A stretch of 64,000 nucleotides of DNA. Source: Kiloniella spongiae. GTDB taxonomy: Bacteria > Pseudomonadota > Alphaproteobacteria > Kiloniellales > Kiloniellaceae. The notes beneath the pieces are model-generated. The model did no database searches. It saw only the letters and a list, made by a program, of their open reading frames with translations, and was not told the DNA's origin. Positions 52,108-61,260 of the stretch are shown in pieces (within the stretch, counting starts at the first letter, position 1; the number at the start of each line of letters is the position of its first letter). Position numbers and translations under genes: made by a program. The stretch spans positions 62,001 to 126,000 of the forward strand of contig NZ_LAQL01000007.1 of NCBI RefSeq assembly GCF_001026905.1, written 5' to 3'.

Positions 52108-54446
52108 AGGGGATAAATAAAGTTGCTGTTATTGGCGCAGGTGTTATGGGGGCAGGCATTGCAGCGCAGATTGCGAATGCTGGCGTACCTGTTCTTCTTT
52201 TCGATCGCCCGGCAGAAAAAAAATCTGTGGATAAAGCAGAGCGTAATCAGATAGCTACAGATGCCATTGGTAAGCTGATCAAAAGTAATCCGGCTGCTTT
52301 GATGAGTAAAAGGAATGCAAAACGCATTACCCCTGCGAATACAGAAGATGATCTGGGACTTTTAACGGACTGTGACTGGATTATTGAGGCGATTATTGAA
52401 GACGTCGAGATTAAACAGGCACTCTATAAGAAAATCGACAAATTTCGCAAGAAGGATGCAGTTGTTTCGTCGAACACTTCTACCCTTTGCCGTGAACAGC
52501 TTGTTGCTGGCTTACCTGAAAGCTTCAAGCGCGACTTTCTGATCACTCACTTTTTTAACCCGCCCCGTTATATGCGTTTGCTTGAACTTGTCTCGGGTCC
52601 TGAAGTTTCCGAAGAACAGTGCAAACTTATTGAAAGGTTCTGTGATCACAGCCTGGGTAAGGGAGTGGTTCAATGTAAAGATACACCGGGTTTTCTTGCT
52701 AATCGTATCGGTATTTTTTGGCTGCAATGCGCCGTTGTCGAAGCCATGCAGCAGAATATTTCCATAGAGGTTGCAGATGCTGTGATCGGGCGTCCTTTTA
52801 GTATTCCCAAAACAGGTGTTTTTGCGCTACTGGATATGGTCGGGTTGGATCTTATGCCCCATGTCCTTTCCTCAATGTCAGAAAGCTTGCCACCCGAAGA
52901 TCCTTTTCATGAAATCTATCAGGAACCGGAACTGATCAAGACCCTTATTGCCGATGGCTATACCGGACGTAAAGGCAAGGGAGGTTTTTACCGTCTCAGG
53001 CCCGATAGCTCAGACAAGATAAAAGAGGCGATTGATTTAAACACAGGCAACTATGCGAAAGCGAAACGTCCATCGGTTGCTATTGTTAAAAAGGCCGGGC
53101 GCAAGAACCCGCGCAAGGTTTTGGAAGATGACAGCGCTGCCGGGCGCTACGCCTGGTCTGTTATGTCAAAAACTTTGGCCTATGCAGCATCATTAGTGCC
53201 AAGTGTTTCCGATGACATTGAAGCCATCGATGAGGCTATGCGGTTGGGGTACAACTGGAAATATGGCCCCTTTGAGCTGTTGGACCAAATCGGAGCGGAA
53301 TGGTTCTGTACGAAGTTGCAGTCTGAAAAGGTAGATGTCCCAACCGTTTTAAGAAGTGTTGGAAAGGGTAAGTTTTATCGTAAATCCAAGGGCTTTAGAG
53401 AGGTCTTCGGGTATGAAGGACAGTATTTAAAGCGTTCTCCCAATGCCGGGGTTCTCAGGCTTGATGATATTAAAGCCAGATCAAAACCTGTCATGCGTAA
53501 CCCGTCTGCATCCCTATGGGATCTGGATGATGATGTTTTGTGTCTGGAATTTCATAGCAAAATGAATTCTCTCAATCTTTGGACCTTGTCCATGATGGAT
53601 CGCGCCAGAGAGAAAATTGAAAACAGTGAATACAAAGCACTGGTTGTTTATAACGATGGAACCAATTTTTCTGTTGGGGCTAATATTGGTTTAATGTCTG
53701 TTGCGGCAAGGCTTTGGGCCTATCCCTTTATTGATTACATGGTCCGCCGCGGTCAGGAAACTTACAAAGCATTGAAGTTTGCACCTTTTCCCGTTGTTTC
53801 AGCGCCTTCGGGGATGGCCTTGGGTGGGGCCTGTGAACTGCTGTTACACAGTGATGCTGTGCAGGCGCATGCAGAAACCTATACGGGACTGGTAGAGGTT
53901 GGTGTTGGCATTATCCCGGGATGGGGCGGGTGTAAGGAAATGATGTGCCGCTGGTCTTTGGCATCCGATACACCGCGCGGGCCAATGCCGGCTGTGTCGA
54001 AAGTCTTTGAGTTGATCGGGTTGGCACAGGTTGCCAAATCAGCAGAAGAAGCGCGGGATATGAAAATCATTCGGGCGGATGACAGGATTACGATGAACCG
54101 TGATCGTGTTCTTGCAGACGCCAAAGAGCGAGCACTTGAGTTGGTTGCAGGATATCATGCGCCAACAGCGGTTGAAATAACGCTACCGGGTGAAAGTGGT
54201 AAAGTTGCTTTGGATCTGGCCGTGGAGGGCTTCCGAAAATCAGGAAAAGCCACACCGCATGATGTCGTTGTTTCGGCTGCACTTTCAACGATCCTGAGTG
54301 GTGGTGATACGGATATGACAGGCAAAGTCAGTGAAGACAGGCTGTTACAGTTAGAGCGGGAGGCGTTTCATACCCTGTGCCGCCACCCTGATACGATTGA
54401 GCGTGTACATCATATGCTCAAGACCGGTAAGCCTTTGAGGAATTAG
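52104..54446 (+). CDS. 3-hydroxyacyl-CoA dehydrogenase / enoyl-CoA hydratase, FadN-type domain order
   Basis: 780 residues. The NAD-binding domain comes first: VAVIGAGVMGAGIAAQIANAG, then SNTSTLC and HFFNPPRYMRLLELVSG (catalytic His) and the dehydrogenase C-terminal domains to about residue 450. The enoyl-CoA hydratase/crotonase domain is at the C-terminus: YNDGTNFSVGANIGLMS (oxyanion Gly) and GMALGGACELLLHSDAVQA with GLVEVGVGIIPGWGG. E. coli FadB has the reverse order; this order is that of Bacillus FadN. It catalyses hydration and NAD-dependent oxidation in the beta-oxidation cycle. Overlaps the thiolase by four bases. Confidence 0.94.
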   Translation: MKGINKVAVIGAGVMGAGIAAQIANAGVPVLLFDRPAEKKSVDKAERNQIATDAIGKLIKSNPAALMSKRNAKRITPANTEDDLGLLTDCDWIIEAIIEDVEIKQALYKKIDKFRKKDAVVSSNTSTLCREQLVAGLPESFKRDFLITHFFNPPRYMRLLELVSGPEVSEEQCKLIERFCDHSLGKGVVQCKDTPGFLANRIGIFWLQCAVVEAMQQNISIEVADAVIGRPFSIPKTGVFALLDMVGLDLMPHVLSSMSESLPPEDPFHEIYQEPELIKTLIADGYTGRKGKGGFYRLRPDSSDKIKEAIDLNTGNYAKAKRPSVAIVKKAGRKNPRKVLEDDSAAGRYAWSVMSKTLAYAASLVPSVSDDIEAIDEAMRLGYNWKYGPFELLDQIGAEWFCTKLQSEKVDVPTVLRSVGKGKFYRKSKGFREVFGYEGQYLKRSPNAGVLRLDDIKARSKPVMRNPSASLWDLDDDVLCLEFHSKMNSLNLWTLSMMDRAREKIENSEYKALVVYNDGTNFSVGANIGLMSVAARLWAYPFIDYMVRRGQETYKALKFAPFPVVSAPSGMALGGACELLLHSDAVQAHAETYTGLVEVGVGIIPGWGGCKEMMCRWSLASDTPRGPMPAVSKVFELIGLAQVAKSAEEARDMKIIRADDRITMNRDRVLADAKERALELVAGYHAPTAVEITLPGESGKVALDLAVEGFRKSGKATPHDVVVSAALSTILSGGDTDMTGKVSEDRLLQLEREAFHTLCRHPDTIERVHHMLKTGKPLRN

Positions 54447-54505
54447 GTATCGTTCGTAAACTTGGCCAAAGTTTTGAAATTACAAAATAAGAAGAGGTCT
54501 CCGTT

Positions 54506-56926
54506 ATGATTATCCTTTTCACGTTCATACTTGCGATCATTGTTTTCGCGACATTGTTGTATCGCGGGCAAGGGTTTTGGGGATGGGTGCTGGCTCTTCT
54601 TGTGCTCATAGCTGGCGGAGACCTTGCCGGGATGCCAGTTGTCATGACAGGATGGGCAATCATCTTTACGGCTGTTCTTTCTGGCTTGTTTGGCGTTCAT
54701 GCCATCAGGCAACCTTTTGTAACTGCTGCGTTGATGAAAATTGTCAAACGTAGCCTGCCAAAGATCAGTGAAACAGAACAGACTGCATTGGACGCCGGTA
54801 CAGTGTGGTGGGACGCTGAAATATTCAGTGGGCGACCTGATTGGGATAAGCTCGAAGAATTTAATGTTTCCGGACTAACAAAAGAAGAGCAGGCGTTCTT
54901 AGATGGCCAGGTAGAAGAAATTTGCCGGGAAACGGATGACTGGAAAATTGCTCAGGATCGTGATCTTCCCGAAGAGCTATGGCAAAAACTAAGAGATATG
55001 AAGTTTTTCGGGATGATCATTCCCAAAAAATACGGGGGGCTGGGGTTTTCTGCACAGGCGCATTCTGCTGTGGTTTTGAAGCTCTCATCCCGTTCTCTGC
55101 CTTTGTCGGTTATTGTGATGGTGCCGAATTCTTTGGGGCCTGCTGAGCTGTTACTCCATTACGGAACGGAAGAACAAAAAGATCATTACCTTCCTCGTTT
55201 GGCTTCGGGGGAAGAAATGCCGTGTTTTGCTTTAACGGAACCCAAAGCAGGGAGCGATGCAGCCTCTATTCAAAGTCATGGTGTGATTTGTGAAGAGAAG
55301 ATAAAGGGCAAGAAGGTTCTGGGCATTCGTCTTAACTGGCGCAAGCGCTATATTACATTGGCCCCTGTTGCAACGGTTATTGGTCTGGCGTTCAAGCTGA
55401 GCGACCCCGATGGTTTGTTAGGCAATAAAGAAGATCTTGGAATAACTTGCGCCTTGATCCCGCGGGATACAAAGGGCATGTCAATTGGTCGACGCCATGA
55501 CCCGATGGGTATTCCTTTTCCAAATGGTCCTATTGAGGGCAAGGATGTTTTCATTCCAATCAGCTATGTTATCGGTGGTGAAGAAGGTGTTGGTCAGGGC
55601 TGGCGTATGCTGATGGAATCACTTGCTGCTGGTAGGTCCGTTTCTCTGCCGTCTCTGTCGTTGGGGGCTGCACAATTGGCAACCCGTGTGACTGGGGCTT
55701 ATTCCTCTGTCCGTCGACAGTTCGGATTGCCAATTGGTAAGTTTGAAGGGGTTGCTGAACGACTGGCCCGAATTGGTGGTTTGACCTATGGGATGGATGC
55801 TGCGCGTCAATTAACCTGTGCCGCTGTTGACGCGGGTGAGCGCCCGTCAGTGTTATCGGGAATAGCCAAGGCTTATTTAACAGAAAACATGCGGACGGTT
55901 TTTCTTGATGCCATGGATATATTGGGCGGTGCCGCCATTTGCCGAGGCCCTAAAAATCTTCTGAGTCGAGCCTATGATGGGTTACCAATTGCCATTACGG
56001 TTGAAGGGGCAAATATCCTGACTCGTTCCATGATTATCTTTGGACAGGGATCCATTCGTGGTCATCCCTTTGTCCCAAAAGAGCTGGAAGCGGTTGCTAA
56101 AAACAGTCTCAAAGATTTTGATGATGCTTTTTGGGGGCATATCAATTTTACAGTTTGTAATGCGGCCAGAGCTGGCATTGACGGTTTGACAGCCGGGCGT
56201 TTTCTTAAGGTTAAGGGCACGGCAAAAGCGCGCCGCCACAAACAGTTGATTACTCGTTATTCATCGGCTTTTGTCTTGGTGGCGGATGTTTCCATGTTGC
56301 TTCTGGGCAGCAGTTTGAAACGACGAGAAACTCTCAGTGGGCGCCTGGCGGATGCTTTATCTTGGCTTTATCTAGCGACAGCAGCAGTAAAGCGCTTTGA
56401 AGATGAAGGCAGTACCAAAGAAGACGAACTTTATCTGGACTGGTTCTGTGCCCATGCCTATCAGGAAATTGAGCAGGCATTGCTGACAATAACGCACAAC
56501 TATCCGGTAAAATTTGTCGGAACGATGCTGCGGTTATGCCTGTTCCTGCTTGGACGAAAAGCCCATGGTCCAACAGATATGCAAAACATAGCACTGGCTA
56601 ATCGGATGATGGGTGATCTCGGTGGGCGCGAAAAACTCTCCAGTGATATTTCTGTCTCGGATAACCCTGATGATGCCATGGGTGCTTTGGAAGAAGCCTA
56701 TCGTAAAATACAGGCGGTTATCCCGTTGGAGGCTCGTATCCGCACATCACGGAAAACAGGTGTTTTGAGGGGTGTCGCGCGTGAAGACCTTTATCACGTT
56801 GCTTTGCAAAAAGGTGTTGTTGATGAAGAAGAATTTCAGCAGGTGATGGCAGCGCAAAGTCTGGCAGATGCCGTCGTAGAAGTGGATGACTATAGCCAGG
56901 CCGCCTACAAACGGCTAAAGGGGTAA
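54506..56926 (+). CDS. fadE: Acyl-CoA dehydrogenase, FadE-type
   Basis: 806 residues, close to E. coli FadE (814). Two N-terminal membrane helices (about 1-22 and 28-70) are followed by the acyl-CoA dehydrogenase core: MKFFGMIIPKKYGGLGFSAQ, CFALTEPKAGSDAAS (FAD/substrate loop) and GVGQGWRMLMESLAAGRSVSLPS. The C-terminal 250 residues are the DUF1974-like extension. FadE makes the first oxidation of beta-oxidation and passes electrons to the respiratory chain. AAGAGG precedes the ATG. It is the last of the contiguous fatty-acid genes. Confidence 0.93.
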   Translation: MIILFTFILAIIVFATLLYRGQGFWGWVLALLVLIAGGDLAGMPVVMTGWAIIFTAVLSGLFGVHAIRQPFVTAALMKIVKRSLPKISETEQTALDAGTVWWDAEIFSGRPDWDKLEEFNVSGLTKEEQAFLDGQVEEICRETDDWKIAQDRDLPEELWQKLRDMKFFGMIIPKKYGGLGFSAQAHSAVVLKLSSRSLPLSVIVMVPNSLGPAELLLHYGTEEQKDHYLPRLASGEEMPCFALTEPKAGSDAASIQSHGVICEEKIKGKKVLGIRLNWRKRYITLAPVATVIGLAFKLSDPDGLLGNKEDLGITCALIPRDTKGMSIGRRHDPMGIPFPNGPIEGKDVFIPISYVIGGEEGVGQGWRMLMESLAAGRSVSLPSLSLGAAQLATRVTGAYSSVRRQFGLPIGKFEGVAERLARIGGLTYGMDAARQLTCAAVDAGERPSVLSGIAKAYLTENMRTVFLDAMDILGGAAICRGPKNLLSRAYDGLPIAITVEGANILTRSMIIFGQGSIRGHPFVPKELEAVAKNSLKDFDDAFWGHINFTVCNAARAGIDGLTAGRFLKVKGTAKARRHKQLITRYSSAFVLVADVSMLLLGSSLKRRETLSGRLADALSWLYLATAAVKRFEDEGSTKEDELYLDWFCAHAYQEIEQALLTITHNYPVKFVGTMLRLCLFLLGRKAHGPTDMQNIALANRMMGDLGGREKLSSDISVSDNPDDAMGALEEAYRKIQAVIPLEARIRTSRKTGVLRGVAREDLYHVALQKGVVDEEEFQQVMAAQSLADAVVEVDDYSQAAYKRLKG

Positions 56927-57077
56927 CAGTTGTATCAGGTAGATGAGATTAAAGAAACGGGTTGTAAGTACAGGTAAATTATAGCACTTATCAGCCTCGG
57001 AATAATAAGCTAATTTAATTAGGTGATGAGTAGCTCTCGCATCTTAATATCTAGGGATGGCTTTTATTGCTATCCGA

Positions 57078-57091
57078 TTGATGTTGATCAA
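57078..57091. promoter_or_regulatory. FNR/FixK-type operator upstream of sthA
   Basis: TTGATGTTGATCAA is a full match to TTGAT-N4-ATCAA. A TATATA element at 57115-57120 puts the predicted start near 57126, so the box centre (57084.5) lies at about -41.5, the class II activator position. The gap 56927-57229 holds no gene. Confidence 0.65.
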
Positions 57092-57229
57092 TAGAGATTG
57101 AATACACCTTGCACTATATAAGCTGTCGTATGAAGGAAATATCATCCGAGTTCTTCAATGACTTTGGGTGCTTTAGCTGAGTTTGTTAAAATAAAACTCG
57201 ACATAGAAGAAAGATCGCTGGGGGAAAGT

Positions 57230-58621
57230 ATGGAACGATATGAACTTGTTGTTATCGGAAGTGGGCCATCAGGGCGGCGTGCCGCTGTTCAGGCTGCGAA
57301 ATGGAACAAACGAGTTCTTGTTATCGAGAAAAGCCCTGCCATCGGCGGAGTCTCTGTCCATACGGGGACGTTGCCAAGTAAAACGTTGCGAGAAACCGTT
57401 CTGAACTTGTCAGGTTGGCGTGAGCGTACTTTCTATGGTCGTTCCTATCGTGTGAAAGATAACATTACCGCGGGTGACCTGCTGGAACGTTTACATATGA
57501 CGTTGCAGCACGAGGTGGATAATCTGGAACACCAGTTTGTACGCAACAAGGTTGATTGGATACAGGGGCTTGCGCATTTTGTCGATCCGAACACGCTTGA
57601 AATTGTTGATGACGATGGCGAGATAACATCTGTTCATGGCGATAAAATTCTGATTGCTACCGGAACGCAACCACACAGGCCGGATTATATTCCCTTTGAT
57701 GGGGAGACGATCATTGATAGTGATGAAATCATTGATTTAAAAACATTACCAAGGTCGCTTGCCGTGATTGGCGCCGGGGTTATCGGTATTGAGTACGCCA
57801 CCATTTTCAGTGCATTGGATGTCGCGGTAACGGTTATTGAACCGCGGGAAACAATGCTCGATTTTATTGATCGTGAACTTATTGCAGAATTTACGCATCT
57901 GCTCAGACAACAGAATGTTACGTTCCGTTTTGGCCAAGGGGTTGAAGCGATTGATAAGGTCGAAGGTGGGGGTAACATGATTACGCTTGAGAATAAGCGT
58001 ATCGTTAAAGCCGATATGGTTCTCTTTTCTGCCGGGCGAATGGGTGCGACAGATAAGTTAAGCTTGGATAAAGCCGGTATTAAAGCCGACCATCGCAACC
58101 GAATTCAAGTGAATGAAAATTTCCAGACTGAGGTTGATCACATCTATGCGGCGGGGGATGTTATTGGCTTCCCAAGTCTGGCTTCGACTTCGATGGAGCA
58201 AGGACGTATTGTTGCCTGCCACGCCTTTGAGCAAGATGCTTATGATGCGCCAGAGTATTTCCCTTATGGTATTTATTCTGTCCCGGAAATGTCGACGGTT
58301 GGTATGTCAGAGGAAGAAGTACAACAGCGCGGTATTCCATATGAATGCGGTGTTTGTCATTTCCATGAAACGGCACGGGGGCAAATCATGGGCCTTAGTC
58401 ATGGTATGATGAAAATGATTTTCTCGCTTAAAACCCGTCGTCTTCTAGGGGTTCATATTGTTGGGGAAGGGGCGACAGAGCTTATTCATATCGGGCAGGC
58501 CGTTCTCAATCTAAAGGGAACATTGGAATATTTTGTTGAAAACACATTCAATTATCCAACGCTTGCCGAGGCCTATAAAGTCGCAGCCTTGGATGCCTGG
58601 AACAGAATGCCGTCTGAATAG
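57230..58621 (+). CDS. sthA: Soluble NAD(P) transhydrogenase SthA
   Basis: 463 residues from ATG 57230, preceded by GGGGAAAG; the frame is open to 57158 but the family starts at this ATG (MERYELVVIGSGPSGRRAA). FAD-binding loop GSGPSG, then VHTGTLPSKTLRE, where lipoamide dehydrogenase has its redox-active Cys pair but SthA does not. The NAD-binding loop is VIGAGVIGIEYATIF, the second FAD loop IYAAGDVIGFPSLA, and the interface end is NTFNYPTLAEAYK. SthA moves reducing equivalents between NADPH and NADH. Following a beta-oxidation operon that makes NADH, and carrying an FNR box, it likely balances cofactors at low oxygen. Confidence 0.93.
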   Translation: MERYELVVIGSGPSGRRAAVQAAKWNKRVLVIEKSPAIGGVSVHTGTLPSKTLRETVLNLSGWRERTFYGRSYRVKDNITAGDLLERLHMTLQHEVDNLEHQFVRNKVDWIQGLAHFVDPNTLEIVDDDGEITSVHGDKILIATGTQPHRPDYIPFDGETIIDSDEIIDLKTLPRSLAVIGAGVIGIEYATIFSALDVAVTVIEPRETMLDFIDRELIAEFTHLLRQQNVTFRFGQGVEAIDKVEGGGNMITLENKRIVKADMVLFSAGRMGATDKLSLDKAGIKADHRNRIQVNENFQTEVDHIYAAGDVIGFPSLASTSMEQGRIVACHAFEQDAYDAPEYFPYGIYSVPEMSTVGMSEEEVQQRGIPYECGVCHFHETARGQIMGLSHGMMKMIFSLKTRRLLGVHIVGEGATELIHIGQAVLNLKGTLEYFVENTFNYPTLAEAYKVAALDAWNRMPSE

Positions 58622-58684
58622 CCCTCAATAGGGCGTGATCACGGTCAATTTTGCTATAGCTGATCGTGGATAGGTATAACTCAT

Positions 58685-59170
58685 TTATGTTTTGGGTTTT
58701 ATCTCTATTTTTATTTGTGGTTTGTGATGCACAGGGAAGTTTACTGATCTGGCAATAAAGCAGAGTTTATTTGCTTCATGATGAAGCTGAATGGCTTTTT
58801 CTTTATCTGAACCTTCGGTGATTGTGGCAATCGGATTAAGTGTTGCCGCAGAGAATTGCCCGCCCCCATCTGAGTTCATGGTCATTATTGCTGCTGATGT
58901 ATCTTGATAATCGACCACAACGATTTTACTAATCGAACAGAGATGCAAATACCACAGCATGTGACAGGATGAAATCGACGCAAGTAAAAGGTCTTCCGGG
59001 TTATGTCGCGTCGGATCTCCACGAAAAGCAGGATCAGAAGAACCCGACAACGTGGTTTTGCCTTCGATTATAATATCATAGTTGCGGTCATAAGCTTTGT
59101 AGTTACTTGTTCCACTTCCCTTGTTTCCTGTCCAGGAAAGGTGCGTTTTGTATTGGTGCTCTTGGCTCAT
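58685..59170 (-). CDS. OsmC family protein
   Basis: 161 residues. HLSWTGNKGSGTSNYKAYDR is the usual opening; DPTRHNPEDLLLASISSCHMLWYLHL contains the conserved Glu and the peroxidatic Cys, and CFIARSVNFPVHHKPQI is the C-terminal end with a second Cys of the pair. OsmC/Ohr proteins reduce organic hydroperoxides with thiols. The SISSCHMLWYLH form is the general OsmC group, not classical Ohr. It is divergent from a LysR gene, its likely regulator. Confidence 0.9.
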   Translation of the reverse strand: MSQEHQYKTHLSWTGNKGSGTSNYKAYDRNYDIIIEGKTTLSGSSDPAFRGDPTRHNPEDLLLASISSCHMLWYLHLCSISKIVVVDYQDTSAAIMTMNSDGGGQFSAATLNPIATITEGSDKEKAIQLHHEANKLCFIARSVNFPVHHKPQIKIEIKPKT

Positions 59171-59214
59171 CGGCGTGATCCTGTCGCAGATTGTTCATTC
59201 AGGTAGAAGCATAC

Positions 59215-59226
59215 GAAATTAATTTC
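59215..59226. promoter_or_regulatory. 12-bp palindrome in the osmC/lysR intergenic region
   Basis: GAAATTAATTTC is a perfect palindrome at 59215-59226, between the divergent starts (59170 and 59276). LysR-type regulators commonly bind such sites (T-N11-A core with dyad symmetry), controlling both their own gene and the divergent target. Confidence 0.45.
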
Positions 59227-59275
59227 ATAAATAAAAATGTTTGTTTTTGGTCTTAATTAATACAAAAATGAATAG

Positions 59276-60163
59276 ATGAGCGATTGGGATGATTATCGAT
59301 ATTTTCAGGCCGTGATTAAATGCGGTGGGCTTTCTGCCGCTGCGCGAGAGCTAGAGGTGAGCCAGCCAACGGTTGGTCGACGCATTACAGCTATGGAAGA
59401 GCGGCTTGGGCAACAGCTTTTGGAACGCGATGGCAAGTATGTTCGGCCAACGGCTTATGGACTTCTACTTGCCAAGCGAATTACGCCTCTTGTTGAAACG
59501 GCTTTTCGTCTCGAAAGAGAATTGGAGAGTTTTGGGCGGCGCGATTATCCTCCGGTACGTTTGACAGCAACCGAGGGGCTGGCAACCTATTGGCTGCCGA
59601 AGGTTATTGCTCAACTTCATGAGCGGGAGCCGGATCTGAAGGTTTTACTGACGCCCGGGAACCAAGTGGAAGACATACATCGGGGCGATGCTGATATTGC
59701 GTTCAGAATTGGTGGACGAAAAGAAACAGAACTTGTTGAGAAACAGATATTTGCTTTGAAAAATGGATTGTGGGCATCTGAAAAATATCTGGAGACTTAT
59801 GGAATGCCTCGCTCTAAGGCGGACCTTGGCCTGCATAAGCTTGTTGCCTTTAACGAGGCTTATATGTCGATGCCCTCTATGGAAAGTTTTGCATCACGGG
59901 AGGTTTCCCGGAATATTGTCTTTCGATCGGATAATGTACCTGTTCAGGCGCAGGCCGTACTAGCCGGGATCGGGGTAGGTATTTTGCCAAGCTATATCGC
60001 AATCCCTCTGGGGCTTTGTCGTATCCAGTGGCAAGATTCAATACCTGAAACTCAGGTTTCAATGCTGTGTCATCCTGAGGCACTGAAAAATTCCCATGTT
60101 AACTTCCTCTGGCATAGATTCTTACAGGACGGAGCTGGTTTGATGGCTTCACTGCAAACTTAG
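59276..60163 (+). CDS. LysR family transcriptional regulator
   Basis: 295 residues. The N-terminal winged helix is DYRYFQAVIKCGGLSAAARELEVSQPTVGRRITAMEERLG. The C-terminal substrate domain shows VRLTATEGLATYWLPKVIAQ and GIGVGILPSYIA. It resembles the LysR branch where the ligand is unknown. It is divergent from osmC, so regulation of peroxide defence is plausible but not shown. Confidence 0.92.
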   Translation: MSDWDDYRYFQAVIKCGGLSAAARELEVSQPTVGRRITAMEERLGQQLLERDGKYVRPTAYGLLLAKRITPLVETAFRLERELESFGRRDYPPVRLTATEGLATYWLPKVIAQLHEREPDLKVLLTPGNQVEDIHRGDADIAFRIGGRKETELVEKQIFALKNGLWASEKYLETYGMPRSKADLGLHKLVAFNEAYMSMPSMESFASREVSRNIVFRSDNVPVQAQAVLAGIGVGILPSYIAIPLGLCRIQWQDSIPETQVSMLCHPEALKNSHVNFLWHRFLQDGAGLMASLQT

Positions 60164-60199
60164 GGTGCCATCGCGACATTCTAATCGTGGCACCCTAAG
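60159..60199. terminator. Perfect 12-bp stem-loop at end of lysR
   Basis: CTTAGGGTGCCA (60159-60170, covering the lysR stop) and TGGCACCCTAAG (60188-60199) are exact complements with a 17-base loop. No clear T-run follows, so it may be a rho-dependent or bidirectional RNA-end stabiliser. Confidence 0.55.
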
Positions 60200-60222
60200 A
60201 GTTACTGCTGGTGAGTTTGATA

Positions 60223-61173
60223 TCACACTTTCTGTTTTTGAGAAATTATCGTGATGATAATTCCGATGGCTATTATACCAGCTCCGCCCCATGTAAAGAG
60301 GCTGTAGCGCTCGCCTAAAATAACGGTAGCGGTTATGAGGCCTACTGCGGCGGCAACATACCCAATTTGGCTGAGAAGAACAGGTCCACCCTTTTGTTGC
60401 AATCTAAAGAAAACCGGAAAAGTCAGACCTGCAACAACGGCTTGAGTTACAGCGATCCATGGGATTACTGCCAGTTCTGAAATGGGGATTGTTCCCGTTG
60501 TGGAAAGAAGCAAGCCAATGAACACAACTATTGCAAAACTATGGCTCCAGAATGCGAGACTATCGGGCAAGGCATCTTCCGGCCAGTCAATCGTTCTATA
60601 GATATTTCCACAAGCCAATGTCAGGGGGATCAAGATTGCTGCGATAATCCAGATAAGGTCTGGTGCCTCGGCTGAACCTGCCCGGGTGATACTGACCACG
60701 ACGGCACCAATTAGGCCAATAGCGATGCCAACTAATCCCAGAACATTGGGTGTTTTTAACCTGAATAAAGTCGCAAGTGCTAGGGTGAACACAGGGGAGA
60801 GTGCAAACATTAACCCTGTATAGCCGGCTCCGGCATGGGGGATAACGCTAAAAAGCAAAAGGTTTGGAATCACAAAAGAAATAAGAGCAGATAAAATCGC
60901 ATATCGTAGGGTTTTTCCTCTGGGGAGAATAAGCTGTTTCCGAAAGAGCAAACTTGGCAAAATCAGGCTACAAACCCCGAATGATACAAGAAGAGACCAG
61001 ATCATCGGCGAAACGTTTGCTTCACCAGCAATCTTTCCCAAGGGAAAGTTGAAACCGATTAAAGTACCGGTGATCAGGAGAAGGCTGGTTGGGTTTTTCA
61101 GTATACGGGCACCCTTAACATTCTTGTCGTTAGTATTCTTACTTTGGCCATTGTGTGTGGTTGATAGACTCAT
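60223..61173 (-). CDS. EamA/DMT family transporter
   Basis: 316 residues from ATG 61173, preceded by AGGAGA; the frame is open to 61206. After a polar N-terminus of about 28 residues there are ten helices in two EamA repeats: SLLLITGTLIGFNFPLGKIA, LRYAILSALISFVIPNLLLF, VIPHAGAGYTGLMFALSPVF, then QKGGPVLLSQIGYVAAAVGL and LGERYSLFTWGGAGIIAIGI. Substrate unknown. It runs the same way as the nitroreductase gene upstream, with about 90 bases between. Confidence 0.88.
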   Translation of the reverse strand: MSLSTTHNGQSKNTNDKNVKGARILKNPTSLLLITGTLIGFNFPLGKIAGEANVSPMIWSLLVSFGVCSLILPSLLFRKQLILPRGKTLRYAILSALISFVIPNLLLFSVIPHAGAGYTGLMFALSPVFTLALATLFRLKTPNVLGLVGIAIGLIGAVVVSITRAGSAEAPDLIWIIAAILIPLTLACGNIYRTIDWPEDALPDSLAFWSHSFAIVVFIGLLLSTTGTIPISELAVIPWIAVTQAVVAGLTFPVFFRLQQKGGPVLLSQIGYVAAAVGLITATVILGERYSLFTWGGAGIIAIGIIITIISQKQKV

Positions 61174-61260
61174 TTGTTTTCTCCTGAATACTAGATCAGT
61201 CTTCATTTAACCTAAAGCAGGAAAAATGCTTAGGGTATGAAACCCTATTAACGTGTCGTC

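Noticed and set aside
58621-58634. Hairpin GCCCT-CAAT-AGGGC after sthA as an intrinsic terminator
   Set aside because: Short stem with no following T-run.
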